DNA of 36,204 nt from the NCBI GenBank assembly GCA_016176285.1, contig JACOXM010000012.1:1-36204 (forward strand), given 5' to 3'. The stretch is from Candidatus Giovannonibacteria bacterium. GTDB taxonomy: Bacteria; Patescibacteriota; Minisyncoccia; JACPKW01; UBA11713. Shown here in pieces: positions 16,778 to 23,357 of the stretch; position 1 is the stretch's first letter; every line of letters begins with the position of its first letter. Under the pieces are notes generated by a model, which worked only from the letters and a program-made list of their open reading frames with translations, was not told the DNA's origin and searched no databases. The position numbers were made by a program, and so were the translations under genes.

Positions 16778-17145
16778 TTAATCTAATTGCAAAGCTCGGC
16801 TGTGGATAACGCCGCAGCAGGCAATAGCTATTGCGTCCGACTCATCGTCCAGAAATTTTTCATTAAAATTATTCCCCGCACTTCCCCGATAATAAGCGCG
16901 GTTTTGGCATTATTCGAAAAGAAAATTTTTTCGATGCTTATAGCCTCCGGTTTTTCTTCTTTTATTAGTTTTTCAACGAAATCATGGATTTCCAAAAGCC
17001 GTTTGTGTTTCTTGTCGTTTTTATCAGTCCTTTTCACGCCAGAGAGAAGATATTTAAATTTATTCGAATCCCTTTCAACCAAAGACCAGCCGAGCCTCTC
17101 TATCCCGGGGTCGATCCCCAGAACTTTAATCGCTTGTTTCAGCAT
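16778..17145 (-). pseudogene. ruvC: RuvC Holliday-junction resolvase, broken by internal deletion/frameshift
   Basis: The N-terminal reading frame (16828-17145, 105 residues) is a normal RuvC start: VLGIDPGIERLGWSLV with the first catalytic Asp, then EAISIEKIFFSNNAKTA with the catalytic Glu and EVRGIILM. It then runs into ten unrelated residues and a stop. The final RuvC segment, DDESDAIAIACCG, with the two C-terminal catalytic Asp positions (DxxD), is present immediately downstream in another frame and ends at 16778. About 45 residues that normally connect these parts are missing. The product cannot be an active RuvC unless the assembly is wrong. The start overlaps yebC by 20 bases. Confidence 0.88.
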
Positions 17146-17671
17146 TGGAATAGACGTTTTCCGTTTCGTCTTGCTCCGACAAAGCTTCGAGGAGGGATTC
17201 GAATTTTTTTGAATCCTCAGGAGAGAGCTTTACTGGAAATTTGGACGCATAGCCTTGCTCGCCCGTGTGGTCAAATGCCCACATTGCTGAACCTCCAACC
17301 CCCAATTTTCCTTCGTGTAGGGAGAGGATGTGCTTTACTTCGTTCGTTGTGCGGTTCGCATTGTCGGTAACCGCGGTAATAATTATTGCAGATCCACCGG
17401 GGCCGTAAGCTTCGTATGTGACTTCTTTTAAATCAAGTGCTTCTTTTTCACTCGCCCTTTTAATTGCCCGCTCGATATTTTCCTTGGGAAGATTTTCTTT
17501 TCGCGCCTCATCTATTGCAGCGGCTAATCTGGAATTGGTTTTTGGGTCCGGGCCCCTTTCCTTCGCGGCAATGGTCAGCATTTTCGAAAGCCTTGAAAAT
17601 AACTTTCCTTTCTTTGCGTCTGTCGCCGCCTTTTTATGCTTGATCTGCGCCCAGCGCGAATGCCCCGACAT
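17126..17671 (-). CDS. yebC: YebC/PmpR family translation/regulatory protein (short form)
   Basis: A 181-residue protein opening with the diagnostic MSGHSRWAQIKHKKAATDAK. It contains YEAYGPGGSAIIITAVTDN near residue 85 and ends with a typical domain finishing NVYSNAE. Standard YebC proteins are about 240 residues; this one lacks most of the middle domain but keeps the frame, as other short Patescibacterial forms do as far as I recall. YebC proteins have been described as transcription regulators and as factors relieving ribosome stalling. The gene lies directly upstream of ruvC, the usual yebC-ruvC arrangement. Confidence 0.92.
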   Translation of the reverse strand: MSGHSRWAQIKHKKAATDAKKGKLFSRLSKMLTIAAKERGPDPKTNSRLAAAIDEARKENLPKENIERAIKRASEKEALDLKEVTYEAYGPGGSAIIITAVTDNANRTTNEVKHILSLHEGKLGVGGSAMWAFDHTGEQGYASKFPVKLSPEDSKKFESLLEALSEQDETENVYSNAETSD

Positions 17672-17673
17672 AG

Positions 17674-18171
17674 CTAAACTTTATCCGTTAATTTCGCGTG
17701 CTTTAAGATAAGATCGCGCGCGATATGCGGTCTTGGCACTTCATTTATGGAGAAATTTACCTCCCCGGCCGTTTGTATATTGATATTTCCGAAATGGAAT
17801 ATTGTTCCTAGGAAATTAGGAACCTCGATAGTGACATCTTGAACCCGTTCCATGCGGAATTCTGAAACTATATGCCGGAAAAGCCCGGATTGGTTTACAT
17901 ACATTATTCTTTTGTCGGTGATCACAAGCGCGTCCAAGTAGTAATCTATCCAAAACGATAAAGCCAGAAGAAGCGTAATTAAATACCAAATAGAGAGAAT
18001 AAAATAATAAAGCTGTCCTAATTCCGCCATCGGGTATGTATTTAATATAAAGGGAAGCAATACCCAGGGCGCCACTACGAAAATCACAAGAACAAAAACC
18101 GGCATCAAGAGCGCTATCCAATGATGGTGCATTATTAGTACTACTTTTTCTTCGGGATCAAGATTAAGCAT
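17674..18171 (-). CDS. PH-domain (bPH2/YdbT-like) membrane protein
   Basis: A 165-residue protein. After LNLDPEEKVVLIMHHHW it has two membrane segments (about residues 20-42 and 53-77). A beta-rich bacterial PH domain follows (about 80-150) with ALVITDKRIMYVNQSG, the pattern seen in the bPH2 family. Such proteins are membrane-associated and of unclear function. It lies 2 bases upstream of yebC and 2 bases downstream of a small membrane protein in one minus-strand operon running from ruvB. Confidence 0.8.
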   Translation of the reverse strand: MLNLDPEEKVVLIMHHHWIALLMPVFVLVIFVVAPWVLLPFILNTYPMAELGQLYYFILSIWYLITLLLALSFWIDYYLDALVITDKRIMYVNQSGLFRHIVSEFRMERVQDVTIEVPNFLGTIFHFGNINIQTAGEVNFSINEVPRPHIARDLILKHAKLTDKV

Positions 18172-18173
18172 AT

Positions 18174-18413
18174 TTAAATATTATTAGATGGAGTTTGGAA
18201 AGTTTGGACGGATCTGGCAAACAGCGACCAATCTATTTGGGAGAAAAATATTAATGATAATATCGCGAGAACGACAGAGGCGGAAATATATAAATAAATT
18301 ACTGCGTTAGAGCTTCTCGAAAAAGAGTAAATATGCAGGTGCCATAAAATTGCTCCGGAAAAAAACGCGTATGAAGCGAGAAATAATAAGAATATTATCC
18401 AGGCGATGGTCAT
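18174..18413 (-). CDS. Small two-helix membrane protein
   Basis: A 79-residue protein with two hydrophobic helices (about residues 3-27 and 39-61) and a short polar tail. No family is recognised. Its start overlaps the ruvB stop by 4 bases, and the PH-domain gene follows after 2 bases, so it is translated from the same mRNA. The tight coupling to the PH-domain membrane protein suggests that the two may act together. Confidence 0.65.
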   Translation of the reverse strand: MTIAWIIFLLFLASYAFFSGAILWHLHIYSFSRSSNAVIYLYISASVVLAILSLIFFSQIDWSLFARSVQTFQTPSNNI

Positions 18414-19423
18414 GATAAAAATGCGCTTTGTCCGGAGAAGGAGTGTCCTAGGTGCTGATAAGCCCTCCCCGTGGCGACTCTTCCGCGAGGAGTTCTTTCA
18501 AGAAATCCCAACTGCATCAAATAAGGCTCGTAAACCTCTTCGATTGTTTCTTTTTCTTCCGAAGTGGCCGCCGCCAAAGTTTGAAGCCCGACGGGTCCGC
18601 CTCCAAATTTTGAAATAATTACGTTCAAGATCATCCGGTCTGTTCCCTCGAGCCCCAAAGGATCAATCTCAAGAAGGTCAAGCGCCCTTACTGCCAAGTC
18701 CTGGGTTAAGGATTGGGATTTTTCAACTTGGGCGAAGTCCCTGCACCTTTTTAAAAGCCTATTTGCAACACGCGGCGTGAAACGGGAGCGCTTAGCCACT
18801 TCTTTGACCGCGCCTTTCTCAATATTTATCCCGAGGATTTTTGCGGAGCGCTCAATAATTTTTTCGATTTCATTTTCGCTGTAAAAATCGAGCCTGAATG
18901 TGCCTCCGGAAAACCGGGAACGGAGGGGCGCGGAGAGAAGGGCTATTCTGGTGGTTGCGGCTATTAATGTGAAGGGGGGAAGTTCGAGTTGAATCGTTCT
19001 TGCGGATGGGCCTTTGCCGATAATTATATCAAGAGACCTCGATTCAAGCGCGGGATAAAGTATTTCTTCGATTAATTTATTAAGCCTGTGAACTTCATCA
19101 ATAAAAAGTATATCCCCAGGAGAAAGATTGGTGAGTATGGAGGCAAGGTCTCCAACTTTTTCAATCGCGGGGCCAGAGGTCACTTTTACCTGGGACCTCA
19201 ATTCTTTAGATATCAAATGGGCGAGGGTTGTTTTTCCAAGACCCGCCGGCCCGTAAAAAAGTAAATGCTCAACGGGTTCATTTCTTTCTTGGGCCGCCTG
19301 AATAAGGATTTTTAGGTTTTTTTTAACCATTTCCTGCCCGATATATTCTGCCCAACCCTTAGGCCTTAGGGTTTGGTCAAGGGAGCGGTCGTCTTGTGCA
19401 ATTTTTGGGTCTGTTATAGCCAC
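18410..19423 (-). CDS. ruvB: Holliday-junction branch-migration helicase RuvB
   Basis: A 337-residue AAA+ protein of normal length. It has the RuvB N-terminus ([16 protein letters not shown]), Walker [12 protein letters not shown] at residues 58-68, Walker [11 protein letters not shown] near 105-114, sensor-region [11 protein letters not shown] and a C-terminal winged-helix domain ([16 protein letters not shown]). It drives branch migration with RuvA, encoded separately at 30264. It is the first gene of the operon that ends with the damaged ruvC, so a migration motor is present without a clear resolvase in the window. Confidence 0.97.
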   Translation of the reverse strand: MAITDPKIAQDDRSLDQTLRPKGWAEYIGQEMVKKNLKILIQAAQERNEPVEHLLFYGPAGLGKTTLAHLISKELRSQVKVTSGPAIEKVGDLASILTNLSPGDILFIDEVHRLNKLIEEILYPALESRSLDIIIGKGPSARTIQLELPPFTLIAATTRIALLSAPLRSRFSGGTFRLDFYSENEIEKIIERSAKILGINIEKGAVKEVAKRSRFTPRVANRLLKRCRDFAQVEKSQSLTQDLAVRALDLLEIDPLGLEGTDRMILNVIISKFGGGPVGLQTLAAATSEEKETIEEVYEPYLMQLGFLERTPRGRVATGRAYQHLGHSFSGQSAFLS

Positions 19424-19481
19424 TATTGACTTTTTTTATAATATTTGATAAACTAATTCAAATTTGCTAAAGCTAGATTTT

Positions 19482-19627
19482 GGCCTTGAGCCTCTAAGCG
19501 AACATGGAGATTTGCCTTTAGGAAAACCTGGTTGCCTGCTTGTCGGGAATTTACTGGTGTTTCTCCAATGAATTTCTCCGAACTTATACTACCCATAGTA
19601 TGAGAATCTGCCTAGAGGCTCGTGGCC
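19482..19627 (+). ncRNA. Structured RNA candidate, rod-shaped (6S-like architecture)
   Basis: No credible reading frame fills the ruvB-pilB gap. The ends pair over 15 positions: GGCCTTGAGCCTCTA (19482-19496) with TAGAGGCTCGTGGCC (19613-19627), with one mismatch and one G-U. Inside are a 9-bp hairpin CTTATACTA-CCCA-TAGTATGAG (19583-19604, one G-U) and an 8-bp helix CATGGAGA/TCTCCAATG with one bulge. Both G-U pairs exist only if the plus strand is transcribed. A possible promoter is TTGACT (19426-19431), a 17-base spacer and TAAACT (19449-19454). The closing stem, 3'-side small hairpin and irregular apical rod recall 6S RNA, but no conserved 6S sequence was recognised. Confidence 0.45.
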
Positions 19628-19632
19628 AGCAT

Positions 19633-21303
19633 CTATTCGCCTACTACTCTTTCTAACTCTGAAAGCGTCGTTATACCAGAGAGTAACTTTAATATTCCGT
19701 CCTGTTTCATCGTAAGCATTCCTTGTTCGAGGACTGCTTCTATCAGGGCGGCTTCGGAGGGCTCCGTCAGGATCATTTTTTCAATTTTATCGTCAATCAA
19801 AAATCCCTCGAAGACCCCGACCCTGCCCTTAAATCCTGTCCCTCCGCATTTATCACATCCCACCGGCTTAAAAAATTTAACTTTTTTTATGTCCGGGGCC
19901 TCAATATTTTTTGGTAATTTTTTAATTTCCGCTTCTATTTTATCTATCTCTTCTTTTGACGCGGCGCTTTCCTCTGTGCAGTTTTTGCAAAGTTTTCTTA
20001 TAAGCCTCTGCGCAAGCGCCATTTTTATGGCGGGAGCGATGATATTCGGCTTAACCCCCATATCTATCAAGCGGGGAATTGTCCCTACTGCGTCATTTGT
20101 GTGGAGGGTTGAAAATACCAAATGCCCCGTGAGGGCGGCATGCATGGCGGTTTCCGCGGTGTCGAAATCTCGGATTTCTCCAACCAATATGACGTTCGGG
20201 TCCTGCCTTAAAATTGCACGCAACCCATTAGAAAAGTCATAGCCTTTTTCTGGATCGATCTGTGTTTGGGTGACGCTCTGCAGGTGGTATTCAATCGGGT
20301 CCTCGATGGTTATGATTTCGATCCCCGGCGCGTTGATTTTTTTTATGAAAGCATAAAGCGTGGTAGTTTTGCCGGATCCCGTGGGGCCGGTCGTTAGGAG
20401 CATCCCGTTTGGCTTAGTCAGCACTTTTCTAATTTGCTCCATGAGATACGGATGTATTCCCAAATCTTCAAGCGCTAATGATATCGTTTTCGGGTGAAGT
20501 ATGCGGAGCGTAACCGCCTCGCCATAAGGTCCTGGGAGGGTTGCTGTTCTTATTTCAACATCGGCTTCGTCCGTTCTTATAGTGAATCTTCCGTCTTGCG
20601 CTTTGTCTTTAATGTTTAATTTTAGTTCCGAAAGGAGTTTAATCCTTGAGAGCAAAAGGCCGAAAATTTTCGGCGAGAACGGAGTTATCTCCTGCAAAAC
20701 GCCATCAAGCCTTAATCTCAGCTCGACATTTTTTTCTCCCGGCTCGATATGTATGTCGGAAGCTTCGAGCGTTAACGCCCCCGCTAAAATCATTTCCAAA
20801 ATTTCCGAAATTTTTCGCGATTCGCTTATAGTCCCTGCTTCGGCGAGGAGTGTTTTTAGGGCGCTGACACTTTTTGCTTTTTCCCCAAATTCTAGAATCC
20901 TTTGCTGGGAAATATCCACGACGGAAGCTTTTACCGCCTCGAATGCCGGGATTTCGGCATATCGGGAGAGCGCCTTCTCAAGGCTCTGTGAAGAGACTAG
21001 AAAAATTTCGAGTTCGTATTTTTTGGCCTTTAATTCCTCGATGACTTGCTTCGCCCTTAATTGTTCGGGATTATTTAGGGCGACGGAAATTTTTTTGCCT
21101 ACGGATTGGAAAACCACTATCCTGCCCTCCCTCGCGTCGCCTTCGGGAACAAGTTTTAAAGAATCCAAGTCTATTGTTATAGAGGACATGTCGAGGTAAG
21201 TAAGCGAAAGTTTTTGCGCCATTATCTGAGCAAGCTCCTCCGCTTCCTTGTGTCTTAATTCATCGAATTTGCTTTTCTGTTTTGCCTCATCAAATTTAGT
21301 CAT
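19633..21303 (-). CDS. pilB: PilB/GspE-type assembly ATPase
   Basis: A 556-residue type II secretion/type IV pilus ATPase. An N-terminal MshEN-like domain covers about residues 1-150. The ATPase core has Walker A GPTGSGKTTTLYAF near 303, Walker B-type VILVGEIRDFDTAETAM near 368 and the His box LVFSTLHTNDA. A tetracysteine zinc site is formed by CKNC near 440 and CDKCGGTG near 483. It powers pseudopilus or pilus extension at the cytoplasmic membrane. No other pil gene lies in the window. A promoter (TCGAAA, 16 bases, TAGAAT) ends 8 bases before the ATG. Confidence 0.95.
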   Translation of the reverse strand: MTKFDEAKQKSKFDELRHKEAEELAQIMAQKLSLTYLDMSSITIDLDSLKLVPEGDAREGRIVVFQSVGKKISVALNNPEQLRAKQVIEELKAKKYELEIFLVSSQSLEKALSRYAEIPAFEAVKASVVDISQQRILEFGEKAKSVSALKTLLAEAGTISESRKISEILEMILAGALTLEASDIHIEPGEKNVELRLRLDGVLQEITPFSPKIFGLLLSRIKLLSELKLNIKDKAQDGRFTIRTDEADVEIRTATLPGPYGEAVTLRILHPKTISLALEDLGIHPYLMEQIRKVLTKPNGMLLTTGPTGSGKTTTLYAFIKKINAPGIEIITIEDPIEYHLQSVTQTQIDPEKGYDFSNGLRAILRQDPNVILVGEIRDFDTAETAMHAALTGHLVFSTLHTNDAVGTIPRLIDMGVKPNIIAPAIKMALAQRLIRKLCKNCTEESAASKEEIDKIEAEIKKLPKNIEAPDIKKVKFFKPVGCDKCGGTGFKGRVGVFEGFLIDDKIEKMILTEPSEAALIEAVLEQGMLTMKQDGILKLLSGITTLSELERVVGE

Positions 21304-21311
21304 ATTACGTA

Positions 21312-21339
21312 ATTCTACCTTATTTTTAAGCTATTTCGA
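21312..21339 (-). promoter_or_regulatory. pilB promoter, start codon 8 bases from the -10 box
   Basis: Read on the minus strand: -35-like TCGAAA (21334-21339), 16-base spacer, -10 TAGAAT (21312-21317), then 8 bases to the pilB ATG. Initiation at the usual distance would give an mRNA with almost no leader. No Shine-Dalgarno site is seen. Confidence 0.45.
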
Positions 21340-21356
21340 GGGGAAAGTAGTAAAGC

Positions 21357-21385
21357 TTGATTTTTTTAATACTTCGTGATATAAT
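21357..21385 (+). promoter_or_regulatory. Strong sigma-70-type promoter
   Basis: TTGATT (21357-21362), exactly 17 bases, then TATAAT (21380-21385). Transcription would begin near 21392, upstream of a strong Shine-Dalgarno AAGGAGGTG (21401-21409) and the ATG at 21414. The ORF-track start at 21357 lies in the -35 box and cannot be used from this promoter. Confidence 0.8.
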
Positions 21386-21413
21386 ACTGCCAAATCTAGA
21401 AAGGAGGTGCTCC

Positions 21414-21959
21414 ATGAAACGAGCACTCGCAAGTTTTTTGGTAATTAGTTTTTGTTTTGCGGTTTCGCCGAGGATTTCCGCGGCGGATGATAAGGGCACA
21501 AACCCGGCGAACGTCGGCATCGTTGCCGGGTTACTGACTGCCGTAATTGGGATCGTTTCATTGGGGAGTTATTTCACAAGCAGTAAGCGTGAAGAAACAA
21601 ACCAGCTCGCGGTTACGGAAGGAAACAAGACCGCGAGGAAACAAATCGACGCCAATGTGACCGTCGGCGCGCTCAATTCCGGTGTAACATCGGGGACAAT
21701 TGATTACGGCGACGTGCAGACGCAGGACGGCGATGTTGTTTCGCGATTGGATGTTAAAAACATCCGTCGCGATGTACCTACGGCGCAGACAGCTTATGCG
21801 CCGCCTGCAGCAGGGAAGTCTCCGAGCATTTGGGAGGAGAATATCCCATCTGCGCCGACCCCGTCTTACGGTCCGCGCCCGCGAACCGGCCGCGCTGCCG
21901 ATTGCCAAGGGCTCCCACCCTCGGCATACCGGAACTGTATGGCCAATTTGCGCCAATAA
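21414..21959 (+). CDS. Small exported protein with membrane helix and C-terminal cysteine pair
   Basis: The start at 21414 is fixed by AAGGAGGTG 4 bases upstream and by the promoter, giving 181 residues. Residues 1-22 are a signal peptide (RALASFLVISFCFAVSPRIS, then AADD). A second hydrophobic segment (NVGIVAGLLTAVIGIVSLGS) follows near residues 30-50. The middle is polar, with a Pro/Ala-rich part, and the tail DCQGLPPSAYRNC carries two cysteines that could form a disulfide. No family is recognised. The strong promoter and ribosome site suggest high expression. The composition is more GC-rich than in the flanking cas2-like gene. Confidence 0.75.
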   Translation: MKRALASFLVISFCFAVSPRISAADDKGTNPANVGIVAGLLTAVIGIVSLGSYFTSSKREETNQLAVTEGNKTARKQIDANVTVGALNSGVTSGTIDYGDVQTQDGDVVSRLDVKNIRRDVPTAQTAYAPPAAGKSPSIWEENIPSAPTPSYGPRPRTGRAADCQGLPPSAYRNCMANLRQ

Positions 21960-21970
21960 GGAGGTGACAC

Positions 21971-22237
21971 ATGAAGACAATAATTTTTCTTTTTTCGTTC
22001 ATGGTCACACCTGGCACAGCGTTTGCCCAAGTGGATTTCTGCCGGCATCACTATTACTCGGAAGAGTGCAGAATCCGTCGCGGCGAGTACTTCCGAGATC
22101 AGGGGAAGTGCATATCAAGCAGTCAAACTGACTCACGCCTCGTCCCATTTCAGAAGAGCACCCACATAGGTTTTCACTTATGGCCGCGGTGCTCTTTTTT
22201 TGTTTTGTTCAAAAACCTCATTTATGGGGGCATGTAG
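21971..22237 (+). CDS. Small exported cysteine-containing protein; 3' end uncertain
   Basis: A Shine-Dalgarno AAGGAGGTG overlaps the previous stop codon and precedes ATG 21971 by 4 bases, so this is the second gene of a two-gene operon. Residues 1-19 form a signal peptide ending AFA before QVDFC. The mature part FCRHHYYSEECRIRRGEYF has closely spaced cysteines. Oddly, the frame stays open through a strong rho-independent terminator (22155-22201) and stops only in the downstream palindromic repeat. Another frame stops at 22131, just before the hairpin, so a small frameshift may have altered the end. No family is recognised. Confidence 0.6.
   Translation: MKTIIFLFSFMVTPGTAFAQVDFCRHHYYSEECRIRRGEYFRDQGKCISSSQTDSRLVPFQKSTHIGFHLWPRCSFFVLFKNLIYGGM
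22155..22201 (+). terminator. Rho-independent terminator of the two-gene secreted-protein operon
   Basis: Stem AGAGCACC (22155-22162) pairs with GGTGCTCT (22188-22195) over a 25-base loop and is followed directly by a T-run (TTTTTTT then GTTTTG). It lies inside the open frame of the second small gene. Confidence 0.8.
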
Positions 22238-22264
22238 TATGCAGACGATCGTCTCCATACTTTG
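22233..22264. repeat. Palindromic repeat, copy 1 (upstream of cas2-like gene)
   Basis: It contains a 21-base block identical to copy 2 (…TATGCAGACGATCGTC) with the perfect 10-base palindrome GACGATCGTC at its centre and outer arms AGTATG/CATACT, giving a 26-base near-perfect palindrome. It overlaps the weak -35 region of the cas2-like gene, whose -10-like TATTAT is at 22284-22289. Confidence 0.85.
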
Positions 22265-22295
22265 CGGTAAATAATTTAGGGCTTATTATATAAAT

Positions 22296-22838
22296 ATGCG
22301 GTATGGCAAATTGACTGGAAAAATTTTATCCTTATTGGCTAATGGATTACTCCTGGGCTATACTCATTCGAAAAATAATCAAAAGGAAATTTTGGAAGAG
22401 TGTGATAAGATCTGGCTTTCTATTGATAAAAAAGAATTATTTCAAGCTTTAAGAATTCTTAAGTTGAATGGATTTTTGGATGTGGTCGAGGATAACAAGG
22501 GAAATAAAAAAGCTATTTTAACTCCCAGGGGAAAGGAGCGGGGTATGTACTTTAATCTAGATAGCCTTTCAATAAAAAAACCTAAAAAATGGGATAAAAA
22601 ATGGAGAGTTGTCGTATTTGATATTCCAGAGGAGAGGAGGAAAATAAGAAATGCCTTGAGAACGAGATTAAAAAATTTGGGGTTCCATGAAATGCAAAGA
22701 AGTGTGTTTGTTTTTCCTTATGCTTGCGATGATGAGATAAATATACTCGTAAATGTGTATGGCCTTAAAGAATGTGTGCGTCTAGCTGAGGCAACATTTT
22801 TCTATGATCAGGATATTAGGAAAAGATTTAAAATATGA
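22296..22838 (+). CDS. Solo HTH-Cas2-like (PaaX C-terminal-like) protein
   Basis: A 180-residue protein. Residues 1-95 look like a winged helix-turn-helix domain (KKELFQALRILKLNGFLDVV, then ILTPRGKERG). Residues about 102-180 are a Cas2-like ferredoxin fold: WRVVVFDIPEERRKIRNALR, then GFHEMQRSVFVFPYAC. The Asp after VVF matches the Cas2 catalytic position, though PaaX-type regulators share the fold. No cas1, effector or CRISPR array is in the window. It is more AT-rich than its neighbours, is flanked by the two palindromes, and its -10 box ends 6 bases before the ATG. Either a regulator or a nuclease of a small mobile unit is possible. Confidence 0.82.
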   Translation: MRYGKLTGKILSLLANGLLLGYTHSKNNQKEILEECDKIWLSIDKKELFQALRILKLNGFLDVVEDNKGNKKAILTPRGKERGMYFNLDSLSIKKPKKWDKKWRVVVFDIPEERRKIRNALRTRLKNLGFHEMQRSVFVFPYACDDEINILVNVYGLKECVRLAEATFFYDQDIRKRFKI

Positions 22839-22853
22839 AATAATCATTGAGTG

Positions 22854-22885
22854 TGTAGTATGCAGACGATCGTCGCTATACTACT
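22854..22885. repeat. Palindromic repeat, copy 2 (between cas2-like gene and tsaE)
   Basis: The first 21 bases are identical to copy 1, again centred on GACGATCGTC, with outer arms TAGTAT/ATACTA giving a 28-base imperfect palindrome. It lies 15 bases after the cas2-like stop and 46 bases before tsaE. The repeat-to-repeat unit is about 650 bases and contains only the cas2-like gene. Confidence 0.85.
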
Positions 22886-22931
22886 AAACTGTCAAAAAGA
22901 AAACAGATAATATTTGTGATAAGCTGAATTA

Positions 22932-23357
22932 ATGAAGGAAGTTTTAAAAGCCATTACAAAAAATCCAGAAGAGACGAAGAAATTCGCAAGGGTTTTGGCG
23001 GAGGAAATCGTAAAAACCAAACCTGGAAAGGGCGCGGTCGTGATCGGCCTGGAAGGGGAGTTAGGCGCGGGGAAAACAACTTTTGCAAAAGGATTCGCGA
23101 GAGGGCTTGGCATCAAAGAGGAAATGAAAAGCCCGACTTTTATATTAATGCGCGTCTTTAGGAAAAAGAACAGAAATTTTTTTCATATTGACGCTTATCG
23201 AGACCAGCTTGATTTCAGGGAATTTCTGAAGAGCAATAAAAATATTTTGCTCGTTGAGTGGTCTAATAAAGTAAAAAAATTTCTGCCAAAAAATTATTTT
23301 TTATTTAAACTACGCCATGCGGGCAGTGATAGACGCGAAATAAAACTTTATGCCTAA
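22932..23357 (+). CDS. tsaE: tRNA threonylcarbamoyladenosine biosynthesis ATPase TsaE
   Basis: A 141-residue protein with Walker A GLEGELGAGKTTFAKGFARG at residues 39-58, the family motif SPTFILMRVF near 70, FFHIDAYR near 82 and LLVEWSNKV near 107. It is the ATPase of the TsaB-TsaD-TsaE complex that makes t6A at position 37 of ANN-decoding tRNAs. TsaB and TsaD are not in the window. Its end overlaps polA by 8 bases, so the two are co-expressed. Confidence 0.93.
   Translation: MKEVLKAITKNPEETKKFARVLAEEIVKTKPGKGAVVIGLEGELGAGKTTFAKGFARGLGIKEEMKSPTFILMRVFRKKNRNFFHIDAYRDQLDFREFLKSNKNILLVEWSNKVKKFLPKNYFLFKLRHAGSDRREIKLYA

Noticed and set aside
17126-17671. Possible in-frame deletion in YebC, which is about 60 residues shorter than standard
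   Set aside because: The frame is intact and short YebC forms are, as I recall, usual in Patescibacteria, so I do not count it with the ruvC and lipase lesions.
19482-19627. SRP 4.5S RNA, tmRNA or RNase P RNA as identity of the structured RNA
   Set aside because: The SRP GGAA-tetraloop motif, the tmRNA tRNA-like ends and the RNase P conserved core were not found, and the length does not fit tmRNA or RNase P.
19622-21199. Plus-strand ORFs of 206 and 205 residues opposite pilB
   Set aside because: They are serine-rich shadows of the conserved PilB reading frame.
21357-21413. ORF-track start at 21357 for the secreted protein
   Set aside because: It lies in the -35 box of the promoter, and a strong Shine-Dalgarno site and signal peptide begin at 21414.
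21700-22131. 143-residue ORF overlapping both small secreted-protein genes
   Set aside because: It has no ribosome site or signal peptide and is out of frame with both genes. Only its stop at 22131, just before the terminator, is relevant as a hint of a frameshift.
22233-22885. CRISPR array suggested by repeats next to a Cas2-like gene
   Set aside because: Only two repeat copies exist, separated by a whole gene; no spacer-repeat series and no cas1 or effector gene is present.
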